From Tepidanaerobacter syntrophicus (GTDB lineage: Bacteria > Bacillota > Thermosediminibacteria > Thermosediminibacterales > Tepidanaerobacteraceae): 64,000 bases of DNA. Position 1 is the stretch's first letter. Every line of letters starts with the position of its first letter. Below the pieces are notes generated by a model that saw nothing but the letters and a program-made list of their open reading frames with translations, made no database searches and was not told the DNA's origin. Location: NCBI RefSeq assembly GCF_001485475.2, contig NZ_DF977003.1:124001-188000 (forward strand), given 5' to 3'. Both the position numbers and the translations under genes were made by a program. Below, piece after piece: positions 27,601-36,634 of this stretch.

Positions 27601-28290
27601 TATATCAAAGAATATGTAGGTAAACTTCAAGCATTGAAAAAGGAATATATTTCTATTTATATCAAGCTCCATAAAGAATATCGCCTGGATTTAAACGGCG
27701 ATAAGCAAAAACAAAAGCTTTTAGAAAGTGAATTAAAGCATAATTTGGATATGCTTACTTGTGTTAGTGATTTAATTTATTCAAAACCCTATGAAGAAAT
27801 TTGCAATAGACTTTTGAAATTGAAAACATGTTTTAGCTTAATTGAAGATGATATTAATATGAGTCCATTATGCCCCCACTGCGGATATACACCTGATGAA
27901 GATGAGCAGCCGGTATTTGGAGAGGTGGAAGCCATTGAGAAATCTATGGAAGAGCTATTTTACCAATGGGAAAAGATAGTTCTTGAGATTTTAGAAGATG
28001 AAAAAGTAAAGGAAAACATTGCTTTACTAGATAAGCCTCAACGGCAAGCTTTAGAGAGTATTGCCCAAAATCAGCGGCTTCCTGATAAAATCGATTCACA
28101 GCTTGTTTCAACGATTAATATGCTAATGAAGGGTCTTGATAAGGTAGAGATTACCACTGAAGATTTAGTAAAGGCAATATTTAAAGGCGGGCCGGTTACT
28201 GTATCCGATATGAAACAGCGCTTGAACGATTATATCGATGAGATGGTAAAGGGAATGGATGTCGATCGTGTGCGGATAATGCTGAAATAA
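24625..28290 (+). CDS. brxC: BREX ATPase BrxC (DUF6079 family)
   Basis: Start GTG 24625 (KYRELVSFDPVESVIKL) has AGGGAG 8 bases upstream and fits family N-termini. ATG 24595 has none. 1221 residues. Walker A is GNYGTGKSHL (67-76) and the Walker B-like segment is GYLIVADEFLDYLRG (about 172-186). Helical arms fill the long middle. A late CPHCGYTPDEDE motif may bind zinc together with other cysteines. This is the large ATPase of BREX systems, thought to organise the complex that methylates host DNA and blocks phage replication. pglX follows after 13 bp. Confidence 0.87.
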   Translation: MKYRELVSFDPVESVIKLVEADQPQEAMRLVKTYVMSDSMAKTLKDIVIPQLQFENSFDNKGIFIVGNYGTGKSHLMSVISAIAEDKKMLELVNNQIFQEAAQSIAGKFEVLRFEIGTSKMDLRDLVIGHLEKDLAKRGIDYRFPSMEEVPNTKDYLLEMMALFQEKYPDKGYLIVADEFLDYLRGLTEQKVVLALNFLREIGEISKSCRLRFMAGVQESLFDSGQFAFVADSLRRVRDRYEQVVIRKQDISFVVSERILKKDERQKAWIREHLTKFSHLYSNMADRLEDYVNLYPIHPAYIEIFEKVYIAEKREVLKTITHTIKKILDKDVPENETGIISYDSYWEYIKENISVRSDPDLREVVEKSNVLEDLILKSYTRPQYRPIALRIIHALSVHRLTTGDINAPIGITVDNMKDDLCIYTPMPEVEESFLKTTVETAVREILKTVSGQFISYNRDNEQYYLDLKKDIDYDAKIQAKADFMDDDMLNKYYYDALLKVLNWERPEHKTGRRIWQYEIIWEDKKVERYGYLFFGAPNERTTAQPPRDFYIYFLRPYGNNVYQGEIEKDEVIFEFINRDEKVDEYIKLYAASMELAMVSSADSKQTYFKKAEGYLKAIVQWIKEHVKECFIVKTAGEQQTIQYWLKGKAAEEHTVKEFVDMTASACLSAYFNDKYPYYPKFYTQVTQENMKELFKAGLNYLAGRKNELGAKVLDSLGLLEGDMIAPEKSIYARHYIKLLENLPEKHVLNREDVLEYLSEVTLDKEFQLEDVWVTLILCALVYSGHATLTISGHTFDATKMEEIAAANPADLILFKYCQVPEGVPVKILKKLFEGLGLPPGQITNPNTREAAIEKMLVRTEELTKRVIETQQFLISNLALWDKLAIDEATKENYKESLKTLKDFLDAIKQYNTPAKLKNFRFSEDEVASSLANIEIMQEILNIRDFKLKVDPYVSYLTRTCMILSDDKWNQKVQKVRVEVLDKVQKPQELTDAYIKEYVGKLQALKKEYISIYIKLHKEYRLDLNGDKQKQKLLESELKHNLDMLTCVSDLIYSKPYEEICNRLLKLKTCFSLIEDDINMSPLCPHCGYTPDEDEQPVFGEVEAIEKSMEELFYQWEKIVLEILEDEKVKENIALLDKPQRQALESIAQNQRLPDKIDSQLVSTINMLMKGLDKVEITTEDLVKAIFKGGPVTVSDMKQRLNDYIDEMVKGMDVDRVRIMLK

Positions 28291-28303
28291 TGGAGGAATG
28301 TAA

Positions 28304-30859
28304 GTGAAACTAACAAAAGAAATACTTGACAAAGTAAGGAATATTGAAGGCTTTCCGTTAGGGAAGGATGAAGACATTATAGCACTTTCGGACCCGCCGT
28401 ATTACACCGCATGTCCCAACCCATTTATAGGTGAATTTATAGAAAAATACGGAACTTCTTATGATGAGTCTACAGATGAATACAATGTGGAGCCATATAC
28501 TGCTGATGTATCCGAAGGCAAGAACGACCCCATATACAACGCTCATTCCTATCATACTAAAGTGCCACATAAAGCCATTATGCGATATATTTTACACTAC
28601 ACAAAACCGGGTGATATAGTTTTTGACGGCTTTTGCGGTACCGGCATGACCGGAGTAGCTGCTGCAATGTGCGAGAATCCTGACGAGGATTTTAAAATAA
28701 AATTAGAACAAGAAGCCATACAAGAAGGCAAAACCATAGAATGGGGAGCTAGAAGAGCAGTTCTATGCGACCTATCGCCGGCGGCTACCTTTATAGCATA
28801 TAATTACAATACCCCAGTGGACGTGGAGGAATTTGAAAAGGAAGCTAAAAGGATATTAGAAGAAATGGAAGATGAATGCAGTTGGATGTATGAAACTAAT
28901 CATACTATTAATGGTACATCCCAACTAAGCATTGACGGTAAACCCATGAAGGGACGGATAAACTATACGGTATGGTCTGATGTTTTTCTATGTCCTAATT
29001 GTATGGAAGAAATGATTTTTTGGAATATAGCGGTAAACAAAAAAACGGGCAAGGTCCTGGATAAATTCCACTGTCCTCATTGCGGACTATTAACTGACAA
29101 GAGGAATGTGGAGAAGGCAAGAGTAACCATATATGATAAAGCATTAGGCAAGATGATAGAACAGGTAAAACAAGTACCTGTAATGATAAACTATTCAGTT
29201 GGCCGCAAAAGATTTGAAAAGACTCCAGATGAGGAGGATTTGAAATTACTCCAGAAGATTGAGGAGATGGATATCCCTTATTGGTATCCTACGGATCGTA
29301 TGCCGGAGGGTTATAATACCGAACAGCCTAAAAAATCACATGGGATAACCCATGTCCATCACTTTTATACTAAAAGGAATTTGTGGGTGTTGAGTGCACT
29401 TTTTTTCAAAATAAAACCCCTTCGTTTAAAGTTTCTTTTTACTAGTTTATTAACTAGAAGTTCTAAACAAGCAAGATTTCTTGCTAAAAACTATTTCCAT
29501 GGAGGAGGAGGCTGGGTTGGCACCAGTTTACCAGGAACGCTTTTTATACCTTCATTAAATGTTGAAGTTTCGCCTATTTTTACATTTAAAAATAGAATTA
29601 GCACAATTAAGAGGATAAATGCGAAAGTAAATAGCGCAATAGTTACAACAAGTTCTGCTGCGGAAACTTTATTAAATGCCAATACTATCGACTACATCTT
29701 TACCGATCCGCCCTTTGGAGCAAATCTCATGTATTCGGAGCTCAACTTTCTGTGGGAGGCATGGCTGAAAGTTTTTACAAATAACGAATCAGAAGCCATA
29801 ATAAACAAAACACAGGGAAAGGGTTTAGTGGAATACCAAAGAATTATGGAAAGATGTTTTAAAGAGATGCATCGGATATTAAAACCCGGGCGCTGGATGA
29901 CGGTTGAGTTTCATAATTCTAAAAATAGTGTATGGAATGCCATTCAAGAAGCCATTATGAGAGCGGGTTTTGTTGTGGCAAATGTCCGAAGTTTAGATAA
30001 ACAGCAAGGGAGTTTCAAACAGGTTACAACTACAATGGCGGTAAAGCAAGACCTTATAATCTCTGCCTATAAACCCAAAGACCGTTTTGTGCAAGATTTT
30101 GTGCGGCAGGCAGGTACTGAAGAAGGTGTGTGGAATTTTGTGCGCCAACACCTGGAGCGGTTGCCGGTGACGTTGGAAAGCGGCGGAAGACTTGATGTTA
30201 TTCCGGAGAGGCAAAATTATCTGCTTTATGATAGCATGGTAGCATATCATATTCAGCGTGGGGCGACAGTTCCAATGGGAGCAGCAGATTTTTATCAAGG
30301 GCTAAAGCAGCGGTTTCCAGAACGGGACGGTATGTATTTTTTACCGGATCAGGTTAGTAAGTATGAGCAAAAGCGAATGGAATTGGAGTTAAATGAACAG
30401 TTATCTTTTCTGATTCTTGATGAGAAGACTGCAATTCAGTGGCTAAGACAAGAACTTTCAAAGGAACCTAAGACCTATCAAGATATACAGCCTAAATTTT
30501 TACAAGAGCTCAAGCAATTGCGTCATGAGAATATGCCGGAACTTGGCGATTTACTGCAGGAAAGCTTTCTGCAGGATGAAAAGGGTCGCTGGTACGTGCC
30601 GGATACAAGTAAACAGTCAGACTTGGAAAAACTCCGGGAACGGCGGCTCTTAAAAGATTTTGAGGAATATAAGACTGGCCGTGGCAAGCTGCGCTACTTC
30701 AGGACTGAAGCCGTTCGGGCAGGGTTTAAGGACTGTTGGAGCAAAAAGGATTATAATACCATTGTTAAAATAGGCGAGCGTCTGCCGGAATCTGTGTTGC
30801 AAGAAGACACTACCCTCTTGATGTACTACGATAACGCATTGACTAGACTGGGGGATTAG
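28304..30859 (+). CDS. pglX: BREX adenine-specific DNA methyltransferase PglX
   Basis: 851 residues from GTG 28304 after GGAGG. N-terminal DPPYYTACPNPFIGEF (about 30-45), SAM-binding motif I FDGFCGTGMTGVAAA (about 107), a zinc-ribbon pair CPNC...CPHC (about 231-262) and the catalytic DPPFGANLMYSELNFLWEAW (about 468) are all present. The C-terminal region (YVPD...LRERRLLKDFEEYK, MYYDNALTRLG) matches the family tail. In BREX it marks host DNA at N6-adenine. Bases 29400-29690, before DPPF, are visibly more AT-rich and may be a variable recognition segment. The methyltransferase is complete, with no stop or frameshift. Confidence 0.88.
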   Translation: MKLTKEILDKVRNIEGFPLGKDEDIIALSDPPYYTACPNPFIGEFIEKYGTSYDESTDEYNVEPYTADVSEGKNDPIYNAHSYHTKVPHKAIMRYILHYTKPGDIVFDGFCGTGMTGVAAAMCENPDEDFKIKLEQEAIQEGKTIEWGARRAVLCDLSPAATFIAYNYNTPVDVEEFEKEAKRILEEMEDECSWMYETNHTINGTSQLSIDGKPMKGRINYTVWSDVFLCPNCMEEMIFWNIAVNKKTGKVLDKFHCPHCGLLTDKRNVEKARVTIYDKALGKMIEQVKQVPVMINYSVGRKRFEKTPDEEDLKLLQKIEEMDIPYWYPTDRMPEGYNTEQPKKSHGITHVHHFYTKRNLWVLSALFFKIKPLRLKFLFTSLLTRSSKQARFLAKNYFHGGGGWVGTSLPGTLFIPSLNVEVSPIFTFKNRISTIKRINAKVNSAIVTTSSAAETLLNANTIDYIFTDPPFGANLMYSELNFLWEAWLKVFTNNESEAIINKTQGKGLVEYQRIMERCFKEMHRILKPGRWMTVEFHNSKNSVWNAIQEAIMRAGFVVANVRSLDKQQGSFKQVTTTMAVKQDLIISAYKPKDRFVQDFVRQAGTEEGVWNFVRQHLERLPVTLESGGRLDVIPERQNYLLYDSMVAYHIQRGATVPMGAADFYQGLKQRFPERDGMYFLPDQVSKYEQKRMELELNEQLSFLILDEKTAIQWLRQELSKEPKTYQDIQPKFLQELKQLRHENMPELGDLLQESFLQDEKGRWYVPDTSKQSDLEKLRERRLLKDFEEYKTGRGKLRYFRTEAVRAGFKDCWSKKDYNTIVKIGERLPESVLQEDTTLLMYYDNALTRLGD

Positions 30860-30871
30860 GAGGAACTTCCT

Positions 30872-32791
30872 GTGAAATCAGCGGTTATTGCAAAACTTAA
30901 GCAAAGTCCTATACCATTTATATTGTTATATGATATTGATGATATTACTTCATCGGAAGATATCCTAACTTCTATTACCTCACAGGGCTTTCAATTAGTA
31001 AATTATGATGATTCCATTGCATTTAGGTATTTTTTTGAGAAAAACTTTCGAGAAAAACCCGATTGCAACATGAAACTTGTACTTAGGGTGACAGGCCGTC
31101 ACAGCTATATACCATATGATATTGAAAACAGTTTCTATAATATTACTCTTTCACTTAAGGAATTGTTTCCGGGCCTTTCTTATAGTATATTAAAGGAACT
31201 GGACAGTGAGCTTTATGATAGGCTGTATAGGGTATATAAGTATATGGGCCAAAACCTTAGCCAGCGGGAAACCCTAGACTTTATTTTAAAAAACCTTTTT
31301 GGCATATACCCTGAAACAATTAACAAATTTACAGACCTAATAAAGGCTTTGATTGATTTTTACTATGAAAATGATTCGCTGCCTCAAGTAGTTTCAGATT
31401 ATCTTGCTGATTTACTAATGTGCAAGGAAGATTTTAAGGAATATCCGGTGAAAAAACTATTAGAGGGTGCCGACTCTTTCTTTGATTACCTGCAGGGACA
31501 GTGGGAAATCTTTGTAAAGGGTTTGACCAACACTTTGCCTATAAAAAGTGCGGTAGACTTTTCTCATAAAGATATTAAAATATATTTGGGCAGTCTTTTT
31601 GAGGAAGGCTATCTAACTCCTATCCAGAGTGACAGCATTGACAACGTGCCTTCGTGGGTGCACCGAGGAATACTGATAGATGAGCTTGGCCAGCTTAAGG
31701 CAAATTATAATAATTTATTGGATCGCCTTTATGATACACTTGATAATATAACTTCTTATAAAGACTGGTTACAAGCAGCAAAAGATTGGGCTGAAATATT
31801 GGTTATTTACAATGATGAACGAATCCAAGGAAGGCTTGATGAGAAGGCTTTCATATCGATTTCCGATATGCTAAACAGCAGGTTTCGCACTTGGCTTTTT
31901 GACAACTATAATCTATTACCATCATTGTCGTATGTTCGTGCTCCAGTTATGGTTCATCACATCCCTTGGTATATTAACTATAGAATGGGAAAAGATGCTA
32001 CGCAAAAAGCTGCTCTTATTGTAGTTGATGGTATGGCGCTTGACGACTGGCTTATCATTAGCCGGTATTTGAATCAGAATTCGAGTTGCCGCTTTGAAGA
32101 AAAACTTTGTTTTGCTTGGATTCCCACAATTACTTCGATATCCAGGCAAGCGATATTCTCCGGGCAAATTCCTAGATATTTCGGCAAAACTATTTTCAGC
32201 ACTAGCGAAGATGAACGTCATTGGAAGAAATTTTGGGCAGAGCGCGGCATTAGACCTGATGCTATTTATTACATGCGAGGCATAAAACATTTTAACGAAA
32301 ATGGATTAAGAGATATCGTTGAAAACCCTAAAGCTAAGATACTGGGTTTTGTAGTGAATATGATAGATGATATGGTTCATGGTCAACAAATGCTTCGTGC
32401 AGGGCTTCATCAAAATCTTCGGCTTTGGATGGAAAAAGAAGGTTTTAAAAAATTCCTGCAGACTCTTTTAGAACGGAATTTTGATGTTTACATTACGTCA
32501 GACCACGGTCATGTTAGCAGTGTGGGTCAGGGCAACCTTCGGGAAGGCTTGGCGGTGGATAGGGCCGCTGACAGGGTAAGGATTTATGAACAGGGGAAGA
32601 ATTATGAAACGGCTTTAAAAAGGTACAAGGCATACAAGTGGGCAGGTTATGGTCTTCCCGAGGAGTATAACTATATTATCAGTGACGGATGTTATTCTTA
32701 CGGCAAGGATAATGAAAAGAATCTCACTCATGGCGGTATTTCTATCGAAGAAGTAGTCGTACCATTTATCCATATAAGGAAGGAAGAATAA
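30872..32791 (+). CDS. pglZ: BREX phosphatase-like protein PglZ
   Basis: 639 residues from GTG 30872, with AGGAGG 9 bases upstream. The C-terminal half is the PglZ domain of the alkaline phosphatase superfamily: LIVVDGMALDDW (about 380-391), PTITSISRQAIFSGQIP and DVYITSDHGHVSSVGQG (about 540-556, metal-binding DHGH). The N-terminal half is helical, as usual. PglZ is the hallmark of BREX/Pgl defence. It begins only 12 bp after pglX, so the helicase gene that normally lies between them in type 3 is absent. Confidence 0.93.
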   Translation: MKSAVIAKLKQSPIPFILLYDIDDITSSEDILTSITSQGFQLVNYDDSIAFRYFFEKNFREKPDCNMKLVLRVTGRHSYIPYDIENSFYNITLSLKELFPGLSYSILKELDSELYDRLYRVYKYMGQNLSQRETLDFILKNLFGIYPETINKFTDLIKALIDFYYENDSLPQVVSDYLADLLMCKEDFKEYPVKKLLEGADSFFDYLQGQWEIFVKGLTNTLPIKSAVDFSHKDIKIYLGSLFEEGYLTPIQSDSIDNVPSWVHRGILIDELGQLKANYNNLLDRLYDTLDNITSYKDWLQAAKDWAEILVIYNDERIQGRLDEKAFISISDMLNSRFRTWLFDNYNLLPSLSYVRAPVMVHHIPWYINYRMGKDATQKAALIVVDGMALDDWLIISRYLNQNSSCRFEEKLCFAWIPTITSISRQAIFSGQIPRYFGKTIFSTSEDERHWKKFWAERGIRPDAIYYMRGIKHFNENGLRDIVENPKAKILGFVVNMIDDMVHGQQMLRAGLHQNLRLWMEKEGFKKFLQTLLERNFDVYITSDHGHVSSVGQGNLREGLAVDRAADRVRIYEQGKNYETALKRYKAYKWAGYGLPEEYNYIISDGCYSYGKDNEKNLTHGGISIEEVVVPFIHIRKEE

Positions 32792-32794
32792 ATC

Positions 32795-33502
32795 ATGCGA
32801 ATAGTTGGTCTTGACAGATTTTTAAAAGGTGAGTGGCTGGATAAGACGATGGAGATTGCAAGTAATGAAAGCGATATCAGTTTAATAAGAGAGACCTTGG
32901 AAGAATACTTGAAACAAGAAATTCCCGGCGATATTACAAGGCGAAAAGCCAGGGATAAGCTGATGGCTATATGGGTAAATATCCCGGAAGAATTAGAATG
33001 TATAAAAAGTGAGGCAATTATACTTTCAAATAAAGTCTTTAATCAAGAGCGATTATTGCTTCACTGGACAATGATGTTTGCGGTTTATCCTATTTTTAGG
33101 GATATATCTACAATTATAGGCGCTATTACTGATTTTCAAGATGATGTCACTTTGTCATTGGTGGAAAAGCGCATTTATGAAATTTGGGGAGAGCGCAGCA
33201 CTGTAAAATATGCAGTACAGAAAATCATGAGTTCAATGGTTGATTGGCAGGTTTTAGAGCGAAGGGGTAATGGTAAATTTAAGAAGAAGACACCTATAAA
33301 AATAGAAAATACCTCGCTAAAACTTCTTTATTTAAAAGCTTATCTTTCAGTGAATAACAAGGATTATATAGAATTTTTTAAAGCAAATAATATAAAGAGT
33401 GTCTTTCCTTTTGAAATCCAATACAAAATGGAAGATTTTGCATTATCTGATGAATTTGCTTTAGTTAAAATGGGAAGTGATGTGGCCATTTCCCTAGCAT
33501 AG
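32795..33502 (+). CDS. brxA: BrxA-like BREX protein
   Basis: 235 residues, starting 3 bp after the pglZ stop, with AAGGAAGAA as ribosome site. It fits the BrxA (DUF1819-type) group in size, in position at the end of BREX-3 operons and in content: a helical N-terminus with ITRRKARDKLMAIW and a central winged-helix-like segment (YAVQKIMSSMVDWQVLERRGNGKFKKK). BrxA of other systems binds DNA. Sequence evidence alone is moderate. The operon position supports it. Confidence 0.7.
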   Translation: MRIVGLDRFLKGEWLDKTMEIASNESDISLIRETLEEYLKQEIPGDITRRKARDKLMAIWVNIPEELECIKSEAIILSNKVFNQERLLLHWTMMFAVYPIFRDISTIIGAITDFQDDVTLSLVEKRIYEIWGERSTVKYAVQKIMSSMVDWQVLERRGNGKFKKKTPIKIENTSLKLLYLKAYLSVNNKDYIEFFKANNIKSVFPFEIQYKMEDFALSDEFALVKMGSDVAISLA

Positions 33503-33564
33503 ATTTAATTTTCTCGCTAAATTAAATCATTTATTGCCCACTTACCTTATGGGAGATGATAAAT

Positions 33565-33927
33565 ATGAAACCAATTTATGTGGCAATCGTTGGGTTGAGC
33601 AATTATTTTGGCGCAAAGATATTTAAGCCGGGACAGTTCTTACGACTTGTTAAAGATTTTGAAAACGATTATGACGGTGAGGCTATTATGGCGATTTTGG
33701 AGCCGGTGGGTGCCGTAGGATACGTGGCAAACAGTGTGCATACAGTTCCCCTTGGGTGCTATAGTGCCGGCAGACTTTATGATACGTTTGATACTTTTGC
33801 CTATGGAATCGTGCGATTTGTTACGAAAGAGGTAGTTATAGTTGAAATAATAGAGCAGATGCAAGTTGAAATTTATGTAGATGGAGAGGAATCTCTATTT
33901 AATGATAATATCGATGAAGACGAATAG
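33565..33927 (+). CDS. Stand-alone HIRAN-domain protein
   Basis: 120 residues from ATG 33565, with GGGAG 9 bases upstream. ATG 33556 is too close to that site. Residues about 4-75 follow the HIRAN pattern: IVGLSNYFGAKIFKPGQFLRLVKDFENDYDGEAIMA...GAVGYVANS (small-beta-barrel V-x-G, L-x-L-x-x-D-x-x-N-x-Y-D-x-x-A-I, x-G-Y-V). HIRAN domains bind single-stranded DNA 3' ends and in HLTF/Rad5 are fused to SNF2 helicases. Here no helicase is attached. The C-terminus is acidic (NDNIDEDE). It lies 62 bp after brxA with only an AT-rich hairpin between, and a terminator follows, so it is probably the last gene of the defence operon. Confidence 0.72.
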   Translation: MKPIYVAIVGLSNYFGAKIFKPGQFLRLVKDFENDYDGEAIMAILEPVGAVGYVANSVHTVPLGCYSAGRLYDTFDTFAYGIVRFVTKEVVIVEIIEQMQVEIYVDGEESLFNDNIDEDE

Positions 33928-33954
33928 TATCCTTAGCGTTAACTTCGATATTTT

Positions 33955-33989
33955 TAGGGATAAGAATTAGGTTCTATCCCTATTTTTTT
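33955..33989 (+). terminator. Terminator after BREX-HIRAN operon
   Basis: TAGGGATAAGAA and TTCTATCCCTA form the stem and TTTTTTT follows. It is the first good terminator after brxF, consistent with one transcript of about 9.9 kb. Confidence 0.85.
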
Positions 33990-34129
33990 ATTGCGAAATA
34001 GTTGAGCTTTCAAAATTCCTTGAATTATGATTGCTTACAAAGAAGGAAAAAGATGGTTTTTATAGAATATATATCTATAAAAAGGTAATTTTACTAAACC
34101 TGAAATTATTATGAAAGAGGGGGGCTTTG

Positions 34130-35878
34130 ATGAAGTGGTTCTATAATCTTAATACAGGCATAAAAATCCTTATTTTTGGTATCATTATGTGCTTATTCAT
34201 TCTTGGCACAGATTGGTTTGGCCTTCTGCAGCTTGGTGCAATAAACAGTAACGTGGATACAATGTATGAATGGATGCTGATTCCAATAACAAATATCGAA
34301 GATGCCAATGTAGCTTTTTCTGAGATTTATGCAAATGGTTTAAGCATGGCTGTTGAGAATGAAACTGATGCAAAGAGCAAGATTCAAGAAAATCTAAATA
34401 CAGCTGAAGAGATTATAAAAAACTATACAGATACTTATCTGCTTTCAATCGATCCTGCAACTGTGGATATGCTTACGAAAGCAGGCAGACAAGATATTCT
34501 TGAAACAGAGGCAACCTCCGTAAATTCGTTAAGTACTCAGATGCCAAAACTAAAATCTGTTTTAGAAACTTATTATCAAAGTCCGGATCTGACTATATGG
34601 AAAAACAAAGCTGCACCATTAATAGATGAAATGCGGACTGACATGGAAAATTTAGTAGCAATAAATAAAGATGCTGCAAGCATTTTAGCAAAAGAATCTT
34701 TCAATAAATACAATGCAACGAGAAATTTGGTTTTAATGATGATGGCTTTCTCGTTTGTGATCGTTCTTATCCTTACATGGTTTATCAGCCGATCTATTAC
34801 CAATCCGCTTATCGCTGCTACAAAACTTGCCGAGGTAATTGCTACCGGTGATTTATCAGTTAATGTTCCGGAGAAATTTCTAGATAGAAAAGATGATATA
34901 GGAAAATTAGTCAAAGCCTTTGATTTAATGATACGAAATACCAGAAATATGGTTTCCCAAGTATTAAGCGATGCAGAGGAAATGAGCGCTGAAAGCGAAG
35001 AATTATCAGCAACAGTGGAAGAAGTTGCTTCTCAAATCGAGACGATCAACACTGGTACCGTGCAAATTGCTGAAGGGATGGAAGAAACAAGTTCTTCTGC
35101 AGAAGAAATTAATGCTTCAACTCAAGTAATACTTGGAGCCACAGAAGGCCTTGTGGAAAAAGCGCAAGAAGGAAGCAAGGCCGCAGATCAAATTGAAAAA
35201 CGCGCCAATGAAATGAAAAACAGCGCTATACAATCTAAGAATGAAGCAGAGTCGATTTACAGCGAAAAGCAGGACGAAATTATAAAAGCCATTGAAGAAG
35301 GTAAAGTCGTAGAAGAAATAAGCAAAATGGCTGACGATATTTCCCAAATCGCAGATCAAACAAATCTTTTAGCACTCAATGCCGCAATCGAATCTGCTAG
35401 GGTTGGTGAAGCAGGTAGAGGATTTGCAGTAGTTGCGGAAGAAGTTCGAAAACTGGCCGAACAATCGGCATCGTCAGTAGCAAATATTCAAAAAATCATA
35501 GAAAAAGTTCAGAGAGCATTTAAAAATCTTTCTGGCAGCGCAAACGGCATACTCGATTTTATTGACGAAAAAGTTAAAACAGACTACAACGCTTTTGCTG
35601 ATATGGGAGGACAATATTTAGCTGATGCCAAAATGGTAAAACAACTGACTCACCAGTTTTTAACAAGCACTCAAGAAGTAAAAGTTTCTGTGGAAGAAAT
35701 TAGCAAAGCAATAGAAAATGTGAGTGCTACCACAGAAGAAGGAGCTGCCGGTTCTTCGCAAATTGCAGAGAGCGTATCTCAAACTGCTGCAGCTATTGAT
35801 AACGTAGCAAAGGTTGCCGAAAATCTGGCACATCTTGCAGAAAGACTAAACGAAGCAGTGCAGAAATTTAAAATCTAA
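34130..35878 (+). CDS. Methyl-accepting chemotaxis protein, 4HB-type sensor
   Basis: 582 residues. Helix 1 (about 10-35), an extracytoplasmic four-helix-bundle-like domain (about 36-195), helix 2 ([19 protein letters not shown]), HAMP, then the cytoplasmic signalling coiled coil. The hairpin tip is [21 protein letters not shown]...[19 protein letters not shown]. It passes a small-ligand signal to CheA/CheW. AGAGGGGGG precedes the adjoining TTG/ATG pair, and ATG 34130 is preferred. It has its own terminator, so it is monocistronic. Confidence 0.93.
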   Translation: MKWFYNLNTGIKILIFGIIMCLFILGTDWFGLLQLGAINSNVDTMYEWMLIPITNIEDANVAFSEIYANGLSMAVENETDAKSKIQENLNTAEEIIKNYTDTYLLSIDPATVDMLTKAGRQDILETEATSVNSLSTQMPKLKSVLETYYQSPDLTIWKNKAAPLIDEMRTDMENLVAINKDAASILAKESFNKYNATRNLVLMMMAFSFVIVLILTWFISRSITNPLIAATKLAEVIATGDLSVNVPEKFLDRKDDIGKLVKAFDLMIRNTRNMVSQVLSDAEEMSAESEELSATVEEVASQIETINTGTVQIAEGMEETSSSAEEINASTQVILGATEGLVEKAQEGSKAADQIEKRANEMKNSAIQSKNEAESIYSEKQDEIIKAIEEGKVVEEISKMADDISQIADQTNLLALNAAIESARVGEAGRGFAVVAEEVRKLAEQSASSVANIQKIIEKVQRAFKNLSGSANGILDFIDEKVKTDYNAFADMGGQYLADAKMVKQLTHQFLTSTQEVKVSVEEISKAIENVSATTEEGAAGSSQIAESVSQTAAAIDNVAKVAENLAHLAERLNEAVQKFKI

Positions 35879-35893
35879 TTGACCAACAAAAAC

Positions 35894-35921
35894 AAGGGTC
35901 GCTCTTACAAGGGCGGCCCTT
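35894..35921 (+). terminator. Terminator after chemoreceptor gene
   Basis: AAGGGTCGCTC pairs with GGGCGGCCCTT (two G-U pairs) around TTACAA, 15 bp after the stop. The T-tract is short. Confidence 0.65.
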
Positions 35922-35932
35922 TATGATATAAT
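35904..35932 (+). promoter_or_regulatory. Sigma-A promoter of thiN
   Basis: Extended -10 TGATATAAT (TATAAT at 35927-35932) with a weak -35 CTTACA 17 bases upstream, inside the preceding terminator. It lies 44 bp before the thiN start. Confidence 0.5.
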
Positions 35933-35975
35933 TTCCTTAAAGATAACTACATTTGATTATTGAGGTGGATAGGTA

Positions 35976-36620
35976 ATGAAAGCAGTCGTATTTACCGGCG
36001 GAGAAATAAAAAATTATGAAAAAGTTAGAAAATATACAGTGAACACTGATTTGATAATATGTGCCGACAGCGGCGTGCGGCATGCATTTAGTATGAACGT
36101 GAAACCGGATATACTTGTAGGAGATTTAGATTCAATCAGCTGTGAAGATAGAAAAAAAATTGAAGAATCAGGAACGAAAATTGTGAAATTTCCAAAAGAA
36201 AAAGATTATACAGATACAGAACTTGCAATTTGCGAAGCGTTAAAAATGGGGACAAGTGAAGTGGTGCTTCTAGGTGCTCTTGGCGGCAGGCCTGATCATA
36301 GTCTTGCAAATATATTTTTAATGGTAAGCTTTAAAGAAAAAGGCTTGAAACTAAAACTTGCAGACGAAAACTGGGAAATGTTTGTTATTGACAAAAAAGT
36401 TGAAATACCGGGGGAAAAAGGCGATATATTATCTTTAATTCCTTTAACGCCGAAGGTTCAAGATGTTAAGACTGGCGGGCTTTATTATCCTCTAAAAGGA
36501 GAGACTCTTGTTATGGGACCTGCTCGCGGCATAAGCAATGTATTTGTTGAAAATGTAGCTACAGTCAGCATAAAAGATGGGTTGTTGCTTGTGATAAAAC
36601 TTACAGAACCAAAATCTTAG
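35976..36620 (+). CDS. thiN: Thiamine pyrophosphokinase
   Basis: 214 residues with the motifs of the family: IICADSGVRHAFSMNVKPD, LVGDLDSIS, FPKEKDYTDTELAICEAL and LLGALGGRPDHSLANIFLM. It pyrophosphorylates thiamine with ATP to give the coenzyme TPP. The C-terminal beta-domain (GPARGISNVFVENVATVSI) closes the active site. GAGGTGG precedes ATG 35976. The acyltransferase follows after 14 bp and may be co-transcribed. Confidence 0.95.
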   Translation: MKAVVFTGGEIKNYEKVRKYTVNTDLIICADSGVRHAFSMNVKPDILVGDLDSISCEDRKKIEESGTKIVKFPKEKDYTDTELAICEALKMGTSEVVLLGALGGRPDHSLANIFLMVSFKEKGLKLKLADENWEMFVIDKKVEIPGEKGDILSLIPLTPKVQDVKTGGLYYPLKGETLVMGPARGISNVFVENVATVSIKDGLLLVIKLTEPKS

Positions 36621-36634
36621 AATGGAGTGATTTA

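Noticed and set aside
24095-33502. Type I or type III restriction-modification system
   Set aside because: There is no HsdR/HsdS or Res-type protein. The PglZ phosphatase domain and the DUF6079 ATPase identify BREX instead.
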